DNA from: Pseudalkalibacillus hwajinpoensis
GTDB taxonomy: Bacteria > Bacillota > Bacilli > Bacillales > Guptibacillaceae
DNA: 64,000 nucleotides
Direction of reading: 5' to 3'
Assembly (NCBI RefSeq): GCF_015234585.1
Contig: NZ_JADFCM010000001.1
Span: 1,426,001-1,490,000, forward strand
Both the position numbers and the translations under genes were made by a program. This document shows, one piece after another, positions 29,724 through 39,214 of the stretch. Below the pieces are notes generated by a model that searched no databases, was not told the DNA's origin, and worked only from the letters and a program-made list of their open reading frames with translations. Every line of letters starts with the position of its first letter. Within the stretch, counting starts at the first letter, position 1.

Positions 29724-29787
29724 AAAAGTATCGCAGTTTACATAATCCTAACTGCAAGTTTGAAAAGTCGTTTAAGGGGGACACGTG

Positions 29788-30603
29788 ATGATGAAAAGAA
29801 AGTGGAGTTTTCTAACCGCAATAATGTTATTGTTTGTGCTTGTTTTAGCCGCTTGTGGAGGGAACGAAGAAGAAAGTGGATCATCTGGTTCTGAAGGAGA
29901 CGACGGTCTAGAATTAACAGAAGACGGTAAATTCAGCTACGTCGTTTCGGGTGAATTTCCACCGTTTAGTACAGTAGATAAGAATGGAGATCTTGATGGC
30001 TTTGACGTAGCAGTTGGTAAAGCCATCGCAGAAAAGTTAGATCTTGAACCCGCTGTAGAGAAATTTAAATTTAGCGGTATGGTATCGGCCATTCAGTCAG
30101 GTCGTTATGATGCGGCAGTAGCTAGTCATACGATTACGGATGAGCGTAAAGAAGCAGTTAATTTTAGTGAACCATACTACTATTCGGGACCTGTACTTTA
30201 TGTTCAGCCTGGAAGCGATATTAAGAGTGTAGAAGATTTAAGTGGCAAAGATGTCGCTGTATCTAAAGGTTCCACTTACGAAAAATCAGCCGAAGAGTAC
30301 ACTGATAAGATTTCAAACTACGATAGTGATCAAACTGCACTGCGTGCATTAAGTGAAGGAAAGCATGATGCAGTTATTACAGATGACATTACAGGCAAGC
30401 AAGCAATCGAAGAAGATTTCAAGATTGAGAAGGTTGAGCAACTTGGTACGAGTGAACAAGCTGTTGCCATTAAGAAAGAGAACTCAAATCTTCTTGAAGC
30501 CGTTAACAAAGCTTTAGAAGAGTTAAAAGAAGATGGAACACTAACAAAGCTAAGTGAGGAATACATCGGAGTAGACATCACCCAGAGTCCTGACAGTGAG
30601 TAA
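29788..30603 (+). CDS. Polar amino acid ABC transporter, substrate-binding lipoprotein
   Basis: 271 residues. The signal peptide ends in Val-Leu-Ala-Ala-Cys, a lipobox, so the protein is tethered outside the membrane. The body is a type II periplasmic-binding fold of the SBP_bac_3 family (Asp-Gly-Phe-Asp-Val-Ala-Val-Gly-Lys-Ala-Ile-Ala, Ala-Ala-Val-Ala-Ser-His-Thr-Ile-Thr). A Ser/Gly/Glu/Asp linker follows the lipid Cys. Substrate could be glutamine, arginine or cystine. Sequence alone does not decide. ATG 29788 is 7 bp after AAGGGGG. GTG 29785 and ATG 29791 are alternatives. Permease and ATPase genes follow. Confidence 0.92.
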   Translation: MMKRKWSFLTAIMLLFVLVLAACGGNEEESGSSGSEGDDGLELTEDGKFSYVVSGEFPPFSTVDKNGDLDGFDVAVGKAIAEKLDLEPAVEKFKFSGMVSAIQSGRYDAAVASHTITDERKEAVNFSEPYYYSGPVLYVQPGSDIKSVEDLSGKDVAVSKGSTYEKSAEEYTDKISNYDSDQTALRALSEGKHDAVITDDITGKQAIEEDFKIEKVEQLGTSEQAVAIKKENSNLLEAVNKALEELKEDGTLTKLSEEYIGVDITQSPDSE

Positions 30604-30610
30604 GGAAAAG

Positions 30611-30643
30611 GAATGTGTGCGATGTGCGCACATTCTTTTTTTT
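30611..30643 (+). terminator. Intra-operon terminator between binding protein and permease
   Basis: GAATGTGTGC and GCGCACATTC form a 10-bp stem (one G-U) with loop GATGT and T8. It lies 40 bp before the permease gene, so partial read-through probably sets a high binding-protein to permease ratio. Confidence 0.85.
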
Positions 30644-30682
30644 AACCTGTTACGTTACTGAATTCTAAGGAGCTGATCGCAC

Positions 30683-31342
30683 TTGCCAACTTTTGCTCAT
30701 TTTTTTGAAACATTATTAGAAAGCTACCCTGTTTTCTTTGAAGGTTTATGGCTAACGATTCGAGTTACATTCGTATCTGTTTTAATAGCTGTTTTTATTG
30801 GACTGTTTTTTGCACTTTTTAAAATATCTCAATCAAAAATACTTAATTGGATCGCGAATGTGTATATCGCTGTCATTCGAGGTACACCACTTATTGTGCA
30901 AATCTTTATTTTCTATTTTGGTTTAACTGAATTCAACATTCCGAAATTCTGGGCTGCTTCGATCGGACTTGCTCTCCATAATGGGGCTTATATTGCAGAG
31001 ATCTTTCGAGGTTCGATTCAATCAATCGACAAAGGTCAGATGGAAGCAGGACGCTCTCTTGGAATGAGTCATACTCTTGCTATGAGACGGATTATCCTTC
31101 CACAAGCATTCAGACGAGCACTTCCGCCACTGGGTAACCAATTTATCATTGGTTTGAAAGATTCCTCTCTAGCAGCCTTTATTGCTCTACCAGAATTGTT
31201 TAGCGTTGCGACTACGCAGGGAGCAAGAACGTTTGATGAGATGACGTATTTACTTATAGTTGCTGTATATTATCTTGTGTTGGTTCTAATCTTTACGTTC
31301 TTAGTTAACCTTCTTGAGAAACGACTATCAGCTAGTGATTAA
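30683..31342 (+). CDS. Polar amino acid ABC transporter, permease
   Basis: 219 residues with about five membrane helices. It carries the HisM/GlnP-type permease signature: the EAA loop Gln-Met-Glu-Ala-Gly-Arg-Ser-Leu-Gly-Met-Ser with Ile-Ile-Leu-Pro-Gln-Ala, which contacts the ATPase, and Val-Ile-Arg-Gly-Thr-Pro-Leu upstream. It forms a homodimeric channel in this family. It starts at TTG 30683, 10 bp after AAGGAG. No better start is visible. Confidence 0.92.
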   Translation: MPTFAHFFETLLESYPVFFEGLWLTIRVTFVSVLIAVFIGLFFALFKISQSKILNWIANVYIAVIRGTPLIVQIFIFYFGLTEFNIPKFWAASIGLALHNGAYIAEIFRGSIQSIDKGQMEAGRSLGMSHTLAMRRIILPQAFRRALPPLGNQFIIGLKDSSLAAFIALPELFSVATTQGARTFDEMTYLLIVAVYYLVLVLIFTFLVNLLEKRLSASD

Positions 31343-31363
31343 GAAACCAGAGAGGTGTTAGAA

Positions 31364-32104
31364 ATGGCCGAAAAAGCTGAAATGATTCGAGTAGAGAAAT
31401 TGAATAAATCCTTTGGTGACCTCCATGTCCTAAAGGATATTGATCTTGAAGTTAATGAAAGTGACGTTGTTGTTCTGATTGGAGCTAGTGGTTCAGGTAA
31501 AAGCACCTTGCTACGCTGTATGAATTTTCTTGAAATCAAGAATAGCGGGAATGTAATCATTGAGGGTGAAACAATCGATCCTAAAAGAAATGATCTAAAT
31601 AAAGTAAGGCAGCGTGTTGGAATGGTGTTTCAACATTTCAACTTATTCCCGCATAAATCCGTTCTAGAAAACGTCATCGAAGCACCGTTAATGGTTAAGA
31701 AATTGAAACGTGCTGAGGCTGAGAAGGAAGGCAAAGAACTTCTTGCGAAGGTAGGGCTAGCTGATAAAGCAAATGTGTATCCGAACAAACTTTCAGGTGG
31801 GCAAAAGCAGCGAGTTGCAATAGCACGTTCACTTGCGATGAAGCCAGACATTATGCTTTTTGACGAGCCGACTTCGGCGCTTGATCCTGAACTTGTAGGA
31901 GAAGTTCTTTCAACTATGAAGGAATTAGCGAAAGAAGGAATGACCATGGTAGTGGTCACACATGAAATGGGCTTTGCGCGCGAAGTTGGAGACTGGGTCG
32001 TATACATGCACGACGGTAAAATTGTAGAGAAGGGTCACCCGAACGAACTGTTCAACGATCCAAAAGAACAGAGAACACAAGACTTTTTAAGTTCAATTCT
32101 ATAA
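31364..32104 (+). CDS. Polar amino acid ABC transporter, ATP-binding protein
   Basis: 246 residues of the GlnQ/HisP type. Walker A is Gly-Ala-Ser-Gly-Ser-Gly-Lys-Ser-Thr, the Q loop is Val-Phe-Gln-His-Phe-Asn, the ABC signature is Leu-Ser-Gly-Gly-Gln-Lys-Gln-Arg, Walker B is [13 protein letters not shown] and the switch His is in Val-Thr-His-Glu-Met. ATG 31364 follows AGAGAGGTG at good distance. A GTG at 31355 lies within that site. Confidence 0.94.
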   Translation: MAEKAEMIRVEKLNKSFGDLHVLKDIDLEVNESDVVVLIGASGSGKSTLLRCMNFLEIKNSGNVIIEGETIDPKRNDLNKVRQRVGMVFQHFNLFPHKSVLENVIEAPLMVKKLKRAEAEKEGKELLAKVGLADKANVYPNKLSGGQKQRVAIARSLAMKPDIMLFDEPTSALDPELVGEVLSTMKELAKEGMTMVVVTHEMGFAREVGDWVVYMHDGKIVEKGHPNELFNDPKEQRTQDFLSSIL

Positions 32105-32138
32105 AAAAAGTAAGGAGCTGCAGCTCCTTACTTTTTTT
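32103..32138. terminator. Bidirectional terminator, ABC operon and convergent ysxD
   Basis: A perfect 36-base palindrome (centre at 32120/32121) with A7 on the left and T7 on the right. It terminates both converging transcripts and includes the end of the minus-strand gene. Confidence 0.92.
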
Positions 32139-32604
32139 TCGTTACAAGATAGATACCGATTGCAATTAAAACAAGGGGCCAGAATTTTCCTACGAAAGAA
32201 AAAGTAGTCGTAAGCCAAATTTCTAACCCGGTGTATAGAAGTTCAATAATGGATATAGCAAGTAGAATTAAACCTGGAATGAGGCCAGTTTTCTTGGTCT
32301 TATAATATGTAACGAGATAGGCAGCACTTAATATAAGGGTATACATGCCCCAGCTGTCTGGCCAGATAGCGAGTTTATTGACGAAGTAGAAATGGACACC
32401 AAGGCCAAGTAGGAGTACTCCAGGAAAAAGCATGTTTCCTTCTCTCGCAATGAAGCCTTGAATCATCATCGCTACACCGATAACGATTAGGATTACTTGC
32501 CAATTCATTAGTTGCTCAGAAAAAGGCAGATTTAACGTTTGTGAGAGATAATAAAGGCCGATTCCGATAAATAAAACACCCGGAAAAATACTTTGACGTT
32601 TCAA
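32128..32604 (-). CDS. ysxD: Small polytopic membrane protein (YsxD position; LiaI/LiaF-like membrane region)
   Basis: 158 residues, about six hydrophobic segments and almost no soluble part. Repeated Phe-Pro-Gly-Val-Leu-(Phe/Leu)-(Ile/Leu)-Gly patterns and Trp-Pro-Leu-Val-Leu-Ile-Ala-Ile-Gly resemble the membrane segments of LiaI/LiaF-type proteins. Function unknown. I place the start at TTG 32604 because AGGAGG lies 7 bp upstream on the minus strand and the hydrophobic core begins at once. Longer starts would add a hydrophilic leader with no ribosome-binding site. B. subtilis has the membrane protein gene ysxD at this place between engB and hemA. The symbol rests mainly on position. Confidence 0.65.
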   Translation of the reverse strand: MKRQSIFPGVLFIGIGLYYLSQTLNLPFSEQLMNWQVILIVIGVAMMIQGFIAREGNMLFPGVLLLGLGVHFYFVNKLAIWPDSWGMYTLILSAAYLVTYYKTKKTGLIPGLILLAISIIELLYTGLEIWLTTTFSFVGKFWPLVLIAIGIYLVTKKK

Positions 32605-32774
32605 TGAAAATCCTCCTATTGTCAGAAATACGCATTTTTTGCTATACAATTGATTTTCTGGTACATTAATAGTTGTATGACTACTAATAATATGCAGAGA
32701 TAATACTTTCTTCATCATATCATAATTGCTTTCATAGTCTGTTCACATTTCATAACTCTGTGAGTTTTGTCACA

Positions 32775-32791
32775 TGTTACAATAATTAGAG
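32775..32791 (+). promoter_or_regulatory. hemA promoter with overlapping PerR-like box
   Basis: TG-T-TACAAT is an extended -10 (32775-32783). TTACAATAATTAGAG (32777-32791) fits the Per box TTAnAATnATTnTAA at 10 of 12 defined positions and covers the -10. In B. subtilis the hem operon is PerR-controlled, so peroxide-responsive repression is plausible. Confidence 0.5.
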
Positions 32792-32845
32792 ACGGTATGA
32801 TAGCAAAAGATTAGTTTTAGCTAACAATTTTATGGGGGTGGAACG

Positions 32846-34219
32846 ATGCACATCCTGGTCGTAGGGTTGAACCACAAAACAGCCCCTGTTGAAATACGAG
32901 AGAAACTTTCCTTTCAGGAGAACGAATTTCCTGAAGCATTAGATAAGTTGCGTCACTCTAAAAGTATTCTAGAAGCGGTGATCTTATCAACATGTAACCG
33001 TACAGAGTTATATGTTGTTGCTGATCAGCTTCATACAGGGAGATATTATTCAAAAGCTTTTCTATCTGAATGGTTTGGAATTGAGAAAGAAGAATTTTCA
33101 CCATATCTAGTGATTCGCGAAAACGATGCGGCAACAGAACATCTTTATCGTGTAGCGGCTGGACTTGATTCGCTTGTCATCGGGGAGACGCAAATCCTTG
33201 GACAAGTTCGTGATGCTTTCTTGCTTGCTCAGGATTCAGAGACAACAGGAACAATTTTTAACCAGCTTTTTAAACAAGCGATTACTCTTGCTAAACGCTC
33301 CCATTCCGAAACCGAAATTGGAGAAAATGCCGTTTCGGTGAGCTATGCTGCAGTCGAATTAGCCAAGAAGATCTTTGGTGGACTTCAAAATAAACACGTT
33401 GTCATTCTTGGCGCTGGCAAAATGGGTGAACTCACTGCTAAGAATTTGCAAAGCAACGGTGTAGACCAAGTTACGGTCGTAAATCGAACGCTTGAGAAAG
33501 CGACAGAGCTTGCTTCTCGTTTTAAAGGACAGGCTCGTTCTATGGATGAAGTAGAAACTGCGCTTGCTGATGCAGACATTCTAATCAGTTCAACAGGCTC
33601 AACAAGTTATGTTCTAACCGAGCAAAATGTCAAACCTCTACTTAAAAAGCGAAGAGGTCGTCCATTGTTTATGGTAGATATTGCTGTTCCAAGAGATCTA
33701 GATCCATCACTTAATAATATGGACTCTGTTTTCTTATACGATATTGACGATCTAGAAGGGATTGTCGAAACAAACATTGCAGAGCGTAAGAAGGAAGCAG
33801 AGAAAATTGAACTAATGATTGAAGAAGATCTTGTTCAATTTAGAGAGTGGCTCAATACACTTGGCGTTGTACCGATGATTACAGCATTACGTACTAAGGC
33901 ACTTGCGATTCAAGCAGAAACAATGAATAGTATTGAACGCAAACTGCCGAATTTAACAGATCGGGAACGAAAAGTATTGAGTAAGCATACCAAAAGCATA
34001 GTGAACCAGCTGCTACGTGATCCTATAGTGCGAGTGAAGGAGATGGCTGCAGAGCCAAATGCAGAAGAGTCGCTTGAGATCTTCACTAAAATATTTGCGA
34101 TTGAAGAAGAGATTGAGAGAGAACTCCATAAGCAAAGAGTGAAAGAAAACGAAGAAAAAAGACAGCATGAATCCGTTGACTACTCCCCTTTATTACAGGT
34201 ATCGCAGTTGCGCTCCTAG
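32846..34219 (+). CDS. hemA: Glutamyl-tRNA reductase
   Basis: 457 residues. First committed step of haem synthesis, making glutamate-1-semialdehyde from Glu-tRNA. The catalytic Cys is in [10 protein letters not shown] (about residue 50). [12 protein letters not shown] and the NADPH motif Gly-Ala-Gly-Lys-Met-Gly-Glu follow, and a C-terminal dimerisation helix ends the protein. GGGGGTGGAACG precedes the ATG. It heads hemAXCDBL. Confidence 0.96.
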   Translation: MHILVVGLNHKTAPVEIREKLSFQENEFPEALDKLRHSKSILEAVILSTCNRTELYVVADQLHTGRYYSKAFLSEWFGIEKEEFSPYLVIRENDAATEHLYRVAAGLDSLVIGETQILGQVRDAFLLAQDSETTGTIFNQLFKQAITLAKRSHSETEIGENAVSVSYAAVELAKKIFGGLQNKHVVILGAGKMGELTAKNLQSNGVDQVTVVNRTLEKATELASRFKGQARSMDEVETALADADILISSTGSTSYVLTEQNVKPLLKKRRGRPLFMVDIAVPRDLDPSLNNMDSVFLYDIDDLEGIVETNIAERKKEAEKIELMIEEDLVQFREWLNTLGVVPMITALRTKALAIQAETMNSIERKLPNLTDRERKVLSKHTKSIVNQLLRDPIVRVKEMAAEPNAEESLEIFTKIFAIEEEIERELHKQRVKENEEKRQHESVDYSPLLQVSQLRS

Positions 34220-34236
34220 GAGAGGAGACATGATTT

Positions 34237-35064
34237 GTGACGAACGCCAGCTGGCTTTATGATATAACGATATTACTTTATGCACTTAGTGTGCTTGGGT
34301 ATTTTATTGATTTCTTGCAGAACAACCGGAAAGTAAATCAGTTTGCTTTCTGGTTGCTTTCTATTGTCTGGATCCTGCAAAGTGCGTTTCTTGTAACGCA
34401 GATTATTGAAATTGGCGGATTCCCGATTTTAACACCTTTTGAGGGGTTATTTTTTTATGCGTGGGTGATTGTCTCGCTATCGCTCTTGATTAATTGGTTT
34501 TTTCGAGTCGATTTTTTTGTCTTTTTTGCAAATGTACTCGGTTTCAGCATTATGGCGATCAATTTATTTGCTACTCGAGAGCAGGCATCGAGTTTACTCA
34601 CTGAACAGCTTATGTCTGAGCTTTCGATTATTCATATTACGATGGCTTTCTTATCATATGGAGCATTTTCACTTTCCTTTATTTTCTCGATTATGTATTT
34701 AACTCTCTATCAAATGTTAAAAGGCAAGAAGTGGAGCAAACGACTGAGAAGATTTGGGGATTTGTCACAGCTTGAGAAATTGTCTTATTTATGTAGCGTT
34801 CTAGGTGTGCCGCTTTTGTTACTGAGCCTGATTTTAGGAATCGTATGGGCTATCTTGAAAGTAGATACATTCAGCTTATTGGATGCAAAGGTTATTATCT
34901 CTTTCTTTGTTCTTGGCGCATATAGTACGTATTTATATCAAAAGGTAGCTAGAGATATGGAAGGGAAATCCCTTGCTTTATGGAACGTAGCGGCGTTTCT
35001 TATCGTTTTAATTAATGTCTTCCTTTCTGGAACATTTTCAGAATTCCATTTCTGGTATGTATAA
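34237..35064 (+). CDS. hemX: HemX membrane protein (cytochrome c assembly family)
   Basis: 275 residues with about eight membrane helices. Related to CcsA-type cytochrome assembly proteins. In B. subtilis HemX lowers the cellular level of HemA. The histidine in Ile-Ile-His-Ile-Thr-Met-Ala-Phe-Leu-Ser-Tyr is characteristic. It starts at GTG 34237 after GGAGAGGAG, 17 bp beyond hemA. Confidence 0.9.
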   Translation: MTNASWLYDITILLYALSVLGYFIDFLQNNRKVNQFAFWLLSIVWILQSAFLVTQIIEIGGFPILTPFEGLFFYAWVIVSLSLLINWFFRVDFFVFFANVLGFSIMAINLFATREQASSLLTEQLMSELSIIHITMAFLSYGAFSLSFIFSIMYLTLYQMLKGKKWSKRLRRFGDLSQLEKLSYLCSVLGVPLLLLSLILGIVWAILKVDTFSLLDAKVIISFFVLGAYSTYLYQKVARDMEGKSLALWNVAAFLIVLINVFLSGTFSEFHFWYV

Positions 35065-35091
35065 GGGGAGCACTGAAAGTTTGGAGGATAA

Positions 35092-36024
35092 ATGATGCGT
35101 AAAATCGTAGTTGGTTCAAGAAGAAGTAAATTAGCGATCACTCAAACAAAATGGGTGATCAGTAAACTAAAGGAATTAAATCCGGATGTTGATTTTGAAA
35201 TCAAAGAGATTGTCACTCGTGGTGATAAAATTCTTGATGTTACGCTCTCAAAAGTTGGGGGAAAAGGACTATTTGTGAAGGAAATTGAAGACGCCATGTT
35301 AAGAGGAGATATTGATATGGCGGTTCATAGTATGAAGGATATGCCTTCTATTTTGCCTGAAGGATTAATGATTGGGTGTATACCTGAACGTGAAGATCAT
35401 CGGGATGTGATTATTTCTGAATCGAAGAAGACGTTCAGAGAGCTTCCAGAAGGTGCCGTAATCGGAACTAGCAGTTTGAGACGTGGTGCACAGTTGAAAG
35501 CCATTCGTCCGGATGTGGAGATTAAGTGGATTCGCGGAAATATTGACACGCGTATACGTAAGCTTACAGATGAAGATTATGACGCCATTGTACTAGCTGC
35601 AGCGGGTCTACACCGTATGGGATGGTCAAAGGAGATTGTTACAGAATACCTTGATCCTGATTTGTGTGTACCGGCTGTTGGACAAGGCGCTTTATCGATT
35701 GAATGTCGAGAAAGTGATGATGAACTACGAGCTATTTTAAATCAATTCAGTGATTATGAAACGACGAAAACAGTATTAGCGGAGCGAGCTTTTCTTCATA
35801 CCCTCGAAGGTGGATGTCAGGTGCCGATTGCCGGTCATGCGACGCTTAAGGATGAGACGCTTACGGTTACTGGATTAGTGGGAGAACCTGATGGTTCGAT
35901 CATTATTAAGGAAATGGAAATTGGTGATGATCCTATCCAGGTAGGGAACACACTTGCAAATAGAATGAAAGAACAGGGAGCTAAGGATATCCTTGACCGT
36001 GTGAAAGAAGAATTAGACCAATGA
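35092..36024 (+). CDS. hemC: Hydroxymethylbilane synthase (porphobilinogen deaminase)
   Basis: 310 residues. Polymerises four porphobilinogens. Cys in Glu-Gly-Gly-Cys-Gln-Val-Pro-Ile-Ala holds the dipyrromethane cofactor. [14 protein letters not shown] and Arg-Gly-Asn-Ile-Asp-Thr-Arg bind the growing chain. Two ATGs lie at 35092 and 35095. GGAGG is 4 and 7 bp away respectively, so 35095 is an equal candidate. It overlaps hemD by four bases. Confidence 0.96.
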   Translation: MMRKIVVGSRRSKLAITQTKWVISKLKELNPDVDFEIKEIVTRGDKILDVTLSKVGGKGLFVKEIEDAMLRGDIDMAVHSMKDMPSILPEGLMIGCIPEREDHRDVIISESKKTFRELPEGAVIGTSSLRRGAQLKAIRPDVEIKWIRGNIDTRIRKLTDEDYDAIVLAAAGLHRMGWSKEIVTEYLDPDLCVPAVGQGALSIECRESDDELRAILNQFSDYETTKTVLAERAFLHTLEGGCQVPIAGHATLKDETLTVTGLVGEPDGSIIIKEMEIGDDPIQVGNTLANRMKEQGAKDILDRVKEELDQ

Positions 36025-36767
36025 TCTCGCCGCTCTCAGGAAAGCGTGTATTGGTCACGAGAGCTCGGGAGCAGGCAACATCATTTACGAAATTAATTGA
36101 AGAAAAAGAGGGGATTTCTATTGAAATCCCTCTTATTTCATTCGAATCTCGGAATCAACTGTTGAATTCGATCACGTTGAGTGAATATAGCTGGATTGTG
36201 TTTACAAGTGCGAATGGTGTGCGGTTTTTCTTGAAGCAAGCGAAGGTTCCAAAAGGTGTAAAGGTTGCAGCGGTTGGAAGTAAAACAGCTAAGGCCCTAA
36301 AGCGATATGGGATTGAAATCAATCTTATGCCAAAGGATTTTATAGCAGAAGGGCTTGTAGCTGCTTTGTCTCGTAAGGCTGACCCAAATGAGAAGATACT
36401 ATTACCAAGAGGAAATCTTGGTCGAGCAGTATTGCCGGGGCAATTAAGGGATCTTGGATTTAACGTAACTGACTTACCTATCTATGACACAGTCATTCCT
36501 TACGAGTCCAGGGCAGCATTGAAAAGAGTGATTGAAGAGCGGGAGTGTGATGTGATTACGTTCACTTCTTCGTCAACGGTCCACCATTTTAATCAACTTC
36601 TCCAAGCCGAGAATTTGAAAGATAAGCTTAAAGGGATCACAATAGTGGTAATCGGACCTATTACTGAAAAGACGCTACTGTCTTATGGGATCGTACCTCA
36701 GGTAGTCCCTGATCAATATACAATTGAAGGAATGCTTGATAGCCTTGAGCGTTTCTTTGAAAAATAG
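36021..36767 (+). CDS. hemD: Uroporphyrinogen-III synthase
   Basis: 248 residues. Closes and inverts hydroxymethylbilane to uroporphyrinogen III. The family is poorly conserved. Visible features are Val-Leu-Val-Thr-Arg-Ala-Arg-Glu-Gln at the N-terminus, Ile-Val-Phe-Thr-Ser-Ala-Asn-Gly-Val and Ile-Thr-Phe-Thr-Ser-Ser-Ser-Thr-Val. It is translationally coupled to hemC (ATGA) and is followed 12 bp later by hemB. Confidence 0.93.
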   Translation: MISPLSGKRVLVTRAREQATSFTKLIEEKEGISIEIPLISFESRNQLLNSITLSEYSWIVFTSANGVRFFLKQAKVPKGVKVAAVGSKTAKALKRYGIEINLMPKDFIAEGLVAALSRKADPNEKILLPRGNLGRAVLPGQLRDLGFNVTDLPIYDTVIPYESRAALKRVIEERECDVITFTSSSTVHHFNQLLQAENLKDKLKGITIVVIGPITEKTLLSYGIVPQVVPDQYTIEGMLDSLERFFEK

Positions 36768-36779
36768 GAGGAAAGTATA

Positions 36780-37757
36780 ATGGAAACAGGAAACTTTCAT
36801 CGTCATCGTCGTTTAAGACGATCTGAATCAATGAGATCACTCGTGAGAGAAACCTATTTACATAAAGAGGATTTCATCTATCCCATATTTGCAGTTGAAG
36901 AAGAGAATGTAAAACGCGAAATTCCTTCTATGCCTGGTGTTTATCACTATTCATTAGACCGTTTGAATGAAGAGGTACAGGAAGTTGTTGACCTTGGCAT
37001 TAAGTCAATTATGATGTTTGGTGTCCCAAATCATAAGGATGCGGTTGGATCAGAAGCATACTGTGATACTGGAATCGTGCAAAGAGCTATTGCACAAATT
37101 AAAGAAGCGTTTCCTGAATTAACTGTTATTGCAGATACATGTCTTTGTCAGTATACGGATCATGGCCATTGTGGTGTGATTGAGAATGGTTATGTACAAA
37201 ATGACCAGTCGCTAGAGTTGCTTACGAAAACAGCGATTTCTCAAGCGAAAGCAGGAGCAGATATGATTGCCCCATCTAACATGATGGATGGTTTTGTTGC
37301 GGCAATTCGTCAAGGTCTTGATGAAGCGGGCTTTGTTGACGTCCCGGTGATGAGCTACGCTGTGAAATTCTCATCTGCTTTCTATGGTCCTTTCCGCGAT
37401 GCGGCTCATAGTACTCCGCAGTTCGGAGATCGTAAAACGTATCAAATGGATCCAGCTAATCGACTCGAAGCTATTCGAGAAGCAGAGAGCGATATCGCTG
37501 AAGGGGCAGATTTCTTAATGGTTAAACCGGCTCTTTCTTATCTTGATATCATTCGTGAACTCAAAGATCGTTATCCTCTACCGATGGTTGCTTATAATGT
37601 AAGTGGGGAATATTCCATGATAAAGGCTGCGAGTCAGAACGGGTGGCTAAATGAACAAGATGTTGTCCTTGAGAAATTAACAAGCATGAAGCGCGCAGGA
37701 GCAGATTTAATTATCACATATTTTGCGAAAGATGCTGCTCGCTGGCTAGATCAATAG
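36780..37757 (+). CDS. hemB: Delta-aminolevulinic acid dehydratase (porphobilinogen synthase)
   Basis: 325 residues. Condenses two 5-aminolevulinates. The zinc-binding cysteines are in [14 protein letters not shown], so this is the Zn-dependent type. Active-site lysines are in Ser-Tyr-Ala-Val-Lys-Phe-Ser-Ser and Leu-Met-Val-Lys-Pro-Ala. AGGAGGAAAGTATA precedes the ATG. Confidence 0.97.
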   Translation: METGNFHRHRRLRRSESMRSLVRETYLHKEDFIYPIFAVEEENVKREIPSMPGVYHYSLDRLNEEVQEVVDLGIKSIMMFGVPNHKDAVGSEAYCDTGIVQRAIAQIKEAFPELTVIADTCLCQYTDHGHCGVIENGYVQNDQSLELLTKTAISQAKAGADMIAPSNMMDGFVAAIRQGLDEAGFVDVPVMSYAVKFSSAFYGPFRDAAHSTPQFGDRKTYQMDPANRLEAIREAESDIAEGADFLMVKPALSYLDIIRELKDRYPLPMVAYNVSGEYSMIKAASQNGWLNEQDVVLEKLTSMKRAGADLIITYFAKDAARWLDQ

Positions 37758-37779
37758 AACTGAAAGAGAGGGGTTGTTT

Positions 37780-39072
37780 GTGAAAATGGGTAATTTTGAT
37801 CGTTCTAAGGAAGCTTTTCAAGAAGCATCTAAAGTAATGCCAGGTGGAGTGAACAGTCCAGTTAGGGCGTTTAAATCAGTTGGCATGGATCCTATTTTTA
37901 TGGAAAAAGGAAAAGGATCTAAAATTTATGATATCGACCAAAATGAGTATATTGATTATGTCCTTTCGTACGGACCGCTTATTCTCGGTCATGCTGATGA
38001 ACAGGTTGTTGATCGCCTTAAAGCTGTGACAGAGCTTGGAACAAGCTTTGGTGCACCAAGTAAGTATGAAACGAAACTAGCTGAACTAGTGATTGATCGA
38101 GTACCATCTATTGAAATTGTTCGTATGGTGAATTCAGGAACGGAAGCCACTATGAGTGCTTTACGTTTAGCTAGAGGATATACTGGCCGTAATAAAATCC
38201 TTAAGTTTGAAGGTTGCTATCATGGTCATGGGGATTCGTTATTAATAAAAGCGGGTTCTGGTGTTGCGACACTTGGGCTACCTGACAGTCCTGGCGTACC
38301 TGAGGGAATTGCGAAAAATACTATTACGGTTCCATATAATGATCTTGAAAGTTTACGTTACGCATTCAAGGAATTTGGAGATGACATTGCAGGCGTCATT
38401 ATTGAACCTGTAGCAGGTAACATGGGGGTCGTCCCACCACAGCAGGGCTATCTTGAAGAAATTCGTAAGATAACGGAAGAGAATGGCACACTTCTTATTT
38501 TTGATGAAGTTATGACAGGCTTCCGCGTTGGGTATAATTGCGCCCAAGGATATTACAATGTTACACCCGATCTTACGTGTTTAGGTAAAGTTATTGGCGG
38601 TGGGCTCCCTGTTGGCGCTTATGGCGGTAAGAAAGAAATCATGGACCAAATCGCACCAAGCGGTCCGATTTATCAAGCGGGAACGTTAAGTGGAAATCCG
38701 CTAGCTATGACGGCTGGGTATGAAACCTTATCGCAACTCACGCCAGAAAGTTATGAGGAATTTGAACGAAAAGCAGAGCTACTTGGAGAAGGACTTTCAA
38801 AAGCTGCTGCAAAATACAATATCCCTCATACAGTAAATCGTGCAGGATCGATGGTTGGTTTCTTCTTTACTAATGAAGATGTGATTAATTTCGAAACAGC
38901 ATCCTCTTCAAATCTTGAACATTTTACAAACTATTTTAAAGAAATGCTTGAACAAGGGATTTCACTTCCCCCTTCTCAATTTGAAGGAATGTTCCTGTCA
39001 ACCGCCCATACAGATCACGATATTGATGAAACAATTGCGGCTGCAGAAGCGGCTTTCTCAAAACTTATCTAA
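37780..39072 (+). CDS. hemL: Glutamate-1-semialdehyde 2,1-aminomutase
   Basis: About 430 residues. PLP enzyme making 5-aminolevulinate from the HemA product. The PLP lysine is in [12 protein letters not shown], with the pyridine-binding Asp in [10 protein letters not shown]. I use GTG 37780, 6 bp after GAGAGGGG. TTG 37774 abuts that site, and ATG 37786 is 12 bp away. Last gene of the hem operon. Confidence 0.96.
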   Translation: MKMGNFDRSKEAFQEASKVMPGGVNSPVRAFKSVGMDPIFMEKGKGSKIYDIDQNEYIDYVLSYGPLILGHADEQVVDRLKAVTELGTSFGAPSKYETKLAELVIDRVPSIEIVRMVNSGTEATMSALRLARGYTGRNKILKFEGCYHGHGDSLLIKAGSGVATLGLPDSPGVPEGIAKNTITVPYNDLESLRYAFKEFGDDIAGVIIEPVAGNMGVVPPQQGYLEEIRKITEENGTLLIFDEVMTGFRVGYNCAQGYYNVTPDLTCLGKVIGGGLPVGAYGGKKEIMDQIAPSGPIYQAGTLSGNPLAMTAGYETLSQLTPESYEEFERKAELLGEGLSKAAAKYNIPHTVNRAGSMVGFFFTNEDVINFETASSSNLEHFTNYFKEMLEQGISLPPSQFEGMFLSTAHTDHDIDETIAAAEAAFSKLI

Positions 39073-39075
39073 CCT

Positions 39076-39105
39076 AAAGCTACCGGCATTTGCCGGTAGC
39101 TTTTT
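39076..39105 (+). terminator. Terminator of the hem operon
   Basis: AAAGCTACCGGCA and TGCCGGTAGCTTT form a perfect 13-bp stem with a two-base centre and T5. Confidence 0.92.
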
Positions 39106-39149
39106 CTATGATAAGAAATTGAAAACTTCTTCATTCTTTTTCAATTTAG

Positions 39150-39177
39150 ACATAATCCTGTGAATCACTCATACATG
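39150..39177 (+). promoter_or_regulatory. SigE-like promoter of spoVID
   Basis: ACATAAT (39150-39156), 13-bp spacer, CATACATG (39170-39177), close to the SigE consensus -35 (K/A)ATATT and -10 CATACA-T. spoVID is a SigE gene in B. subtilis. Confidence 0.55.
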
Positions 39178-39214
39178 TGTAATGTATGGATAATGTTTGA
39201 AAGGAGGAGAAGGC

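Noticed and set aside
31630..32007. 125-codon minus-strand frame opposite the ABC ATPase gene
   Set aside because: Antisense shadow of a strongly conserved ATPase sequence.
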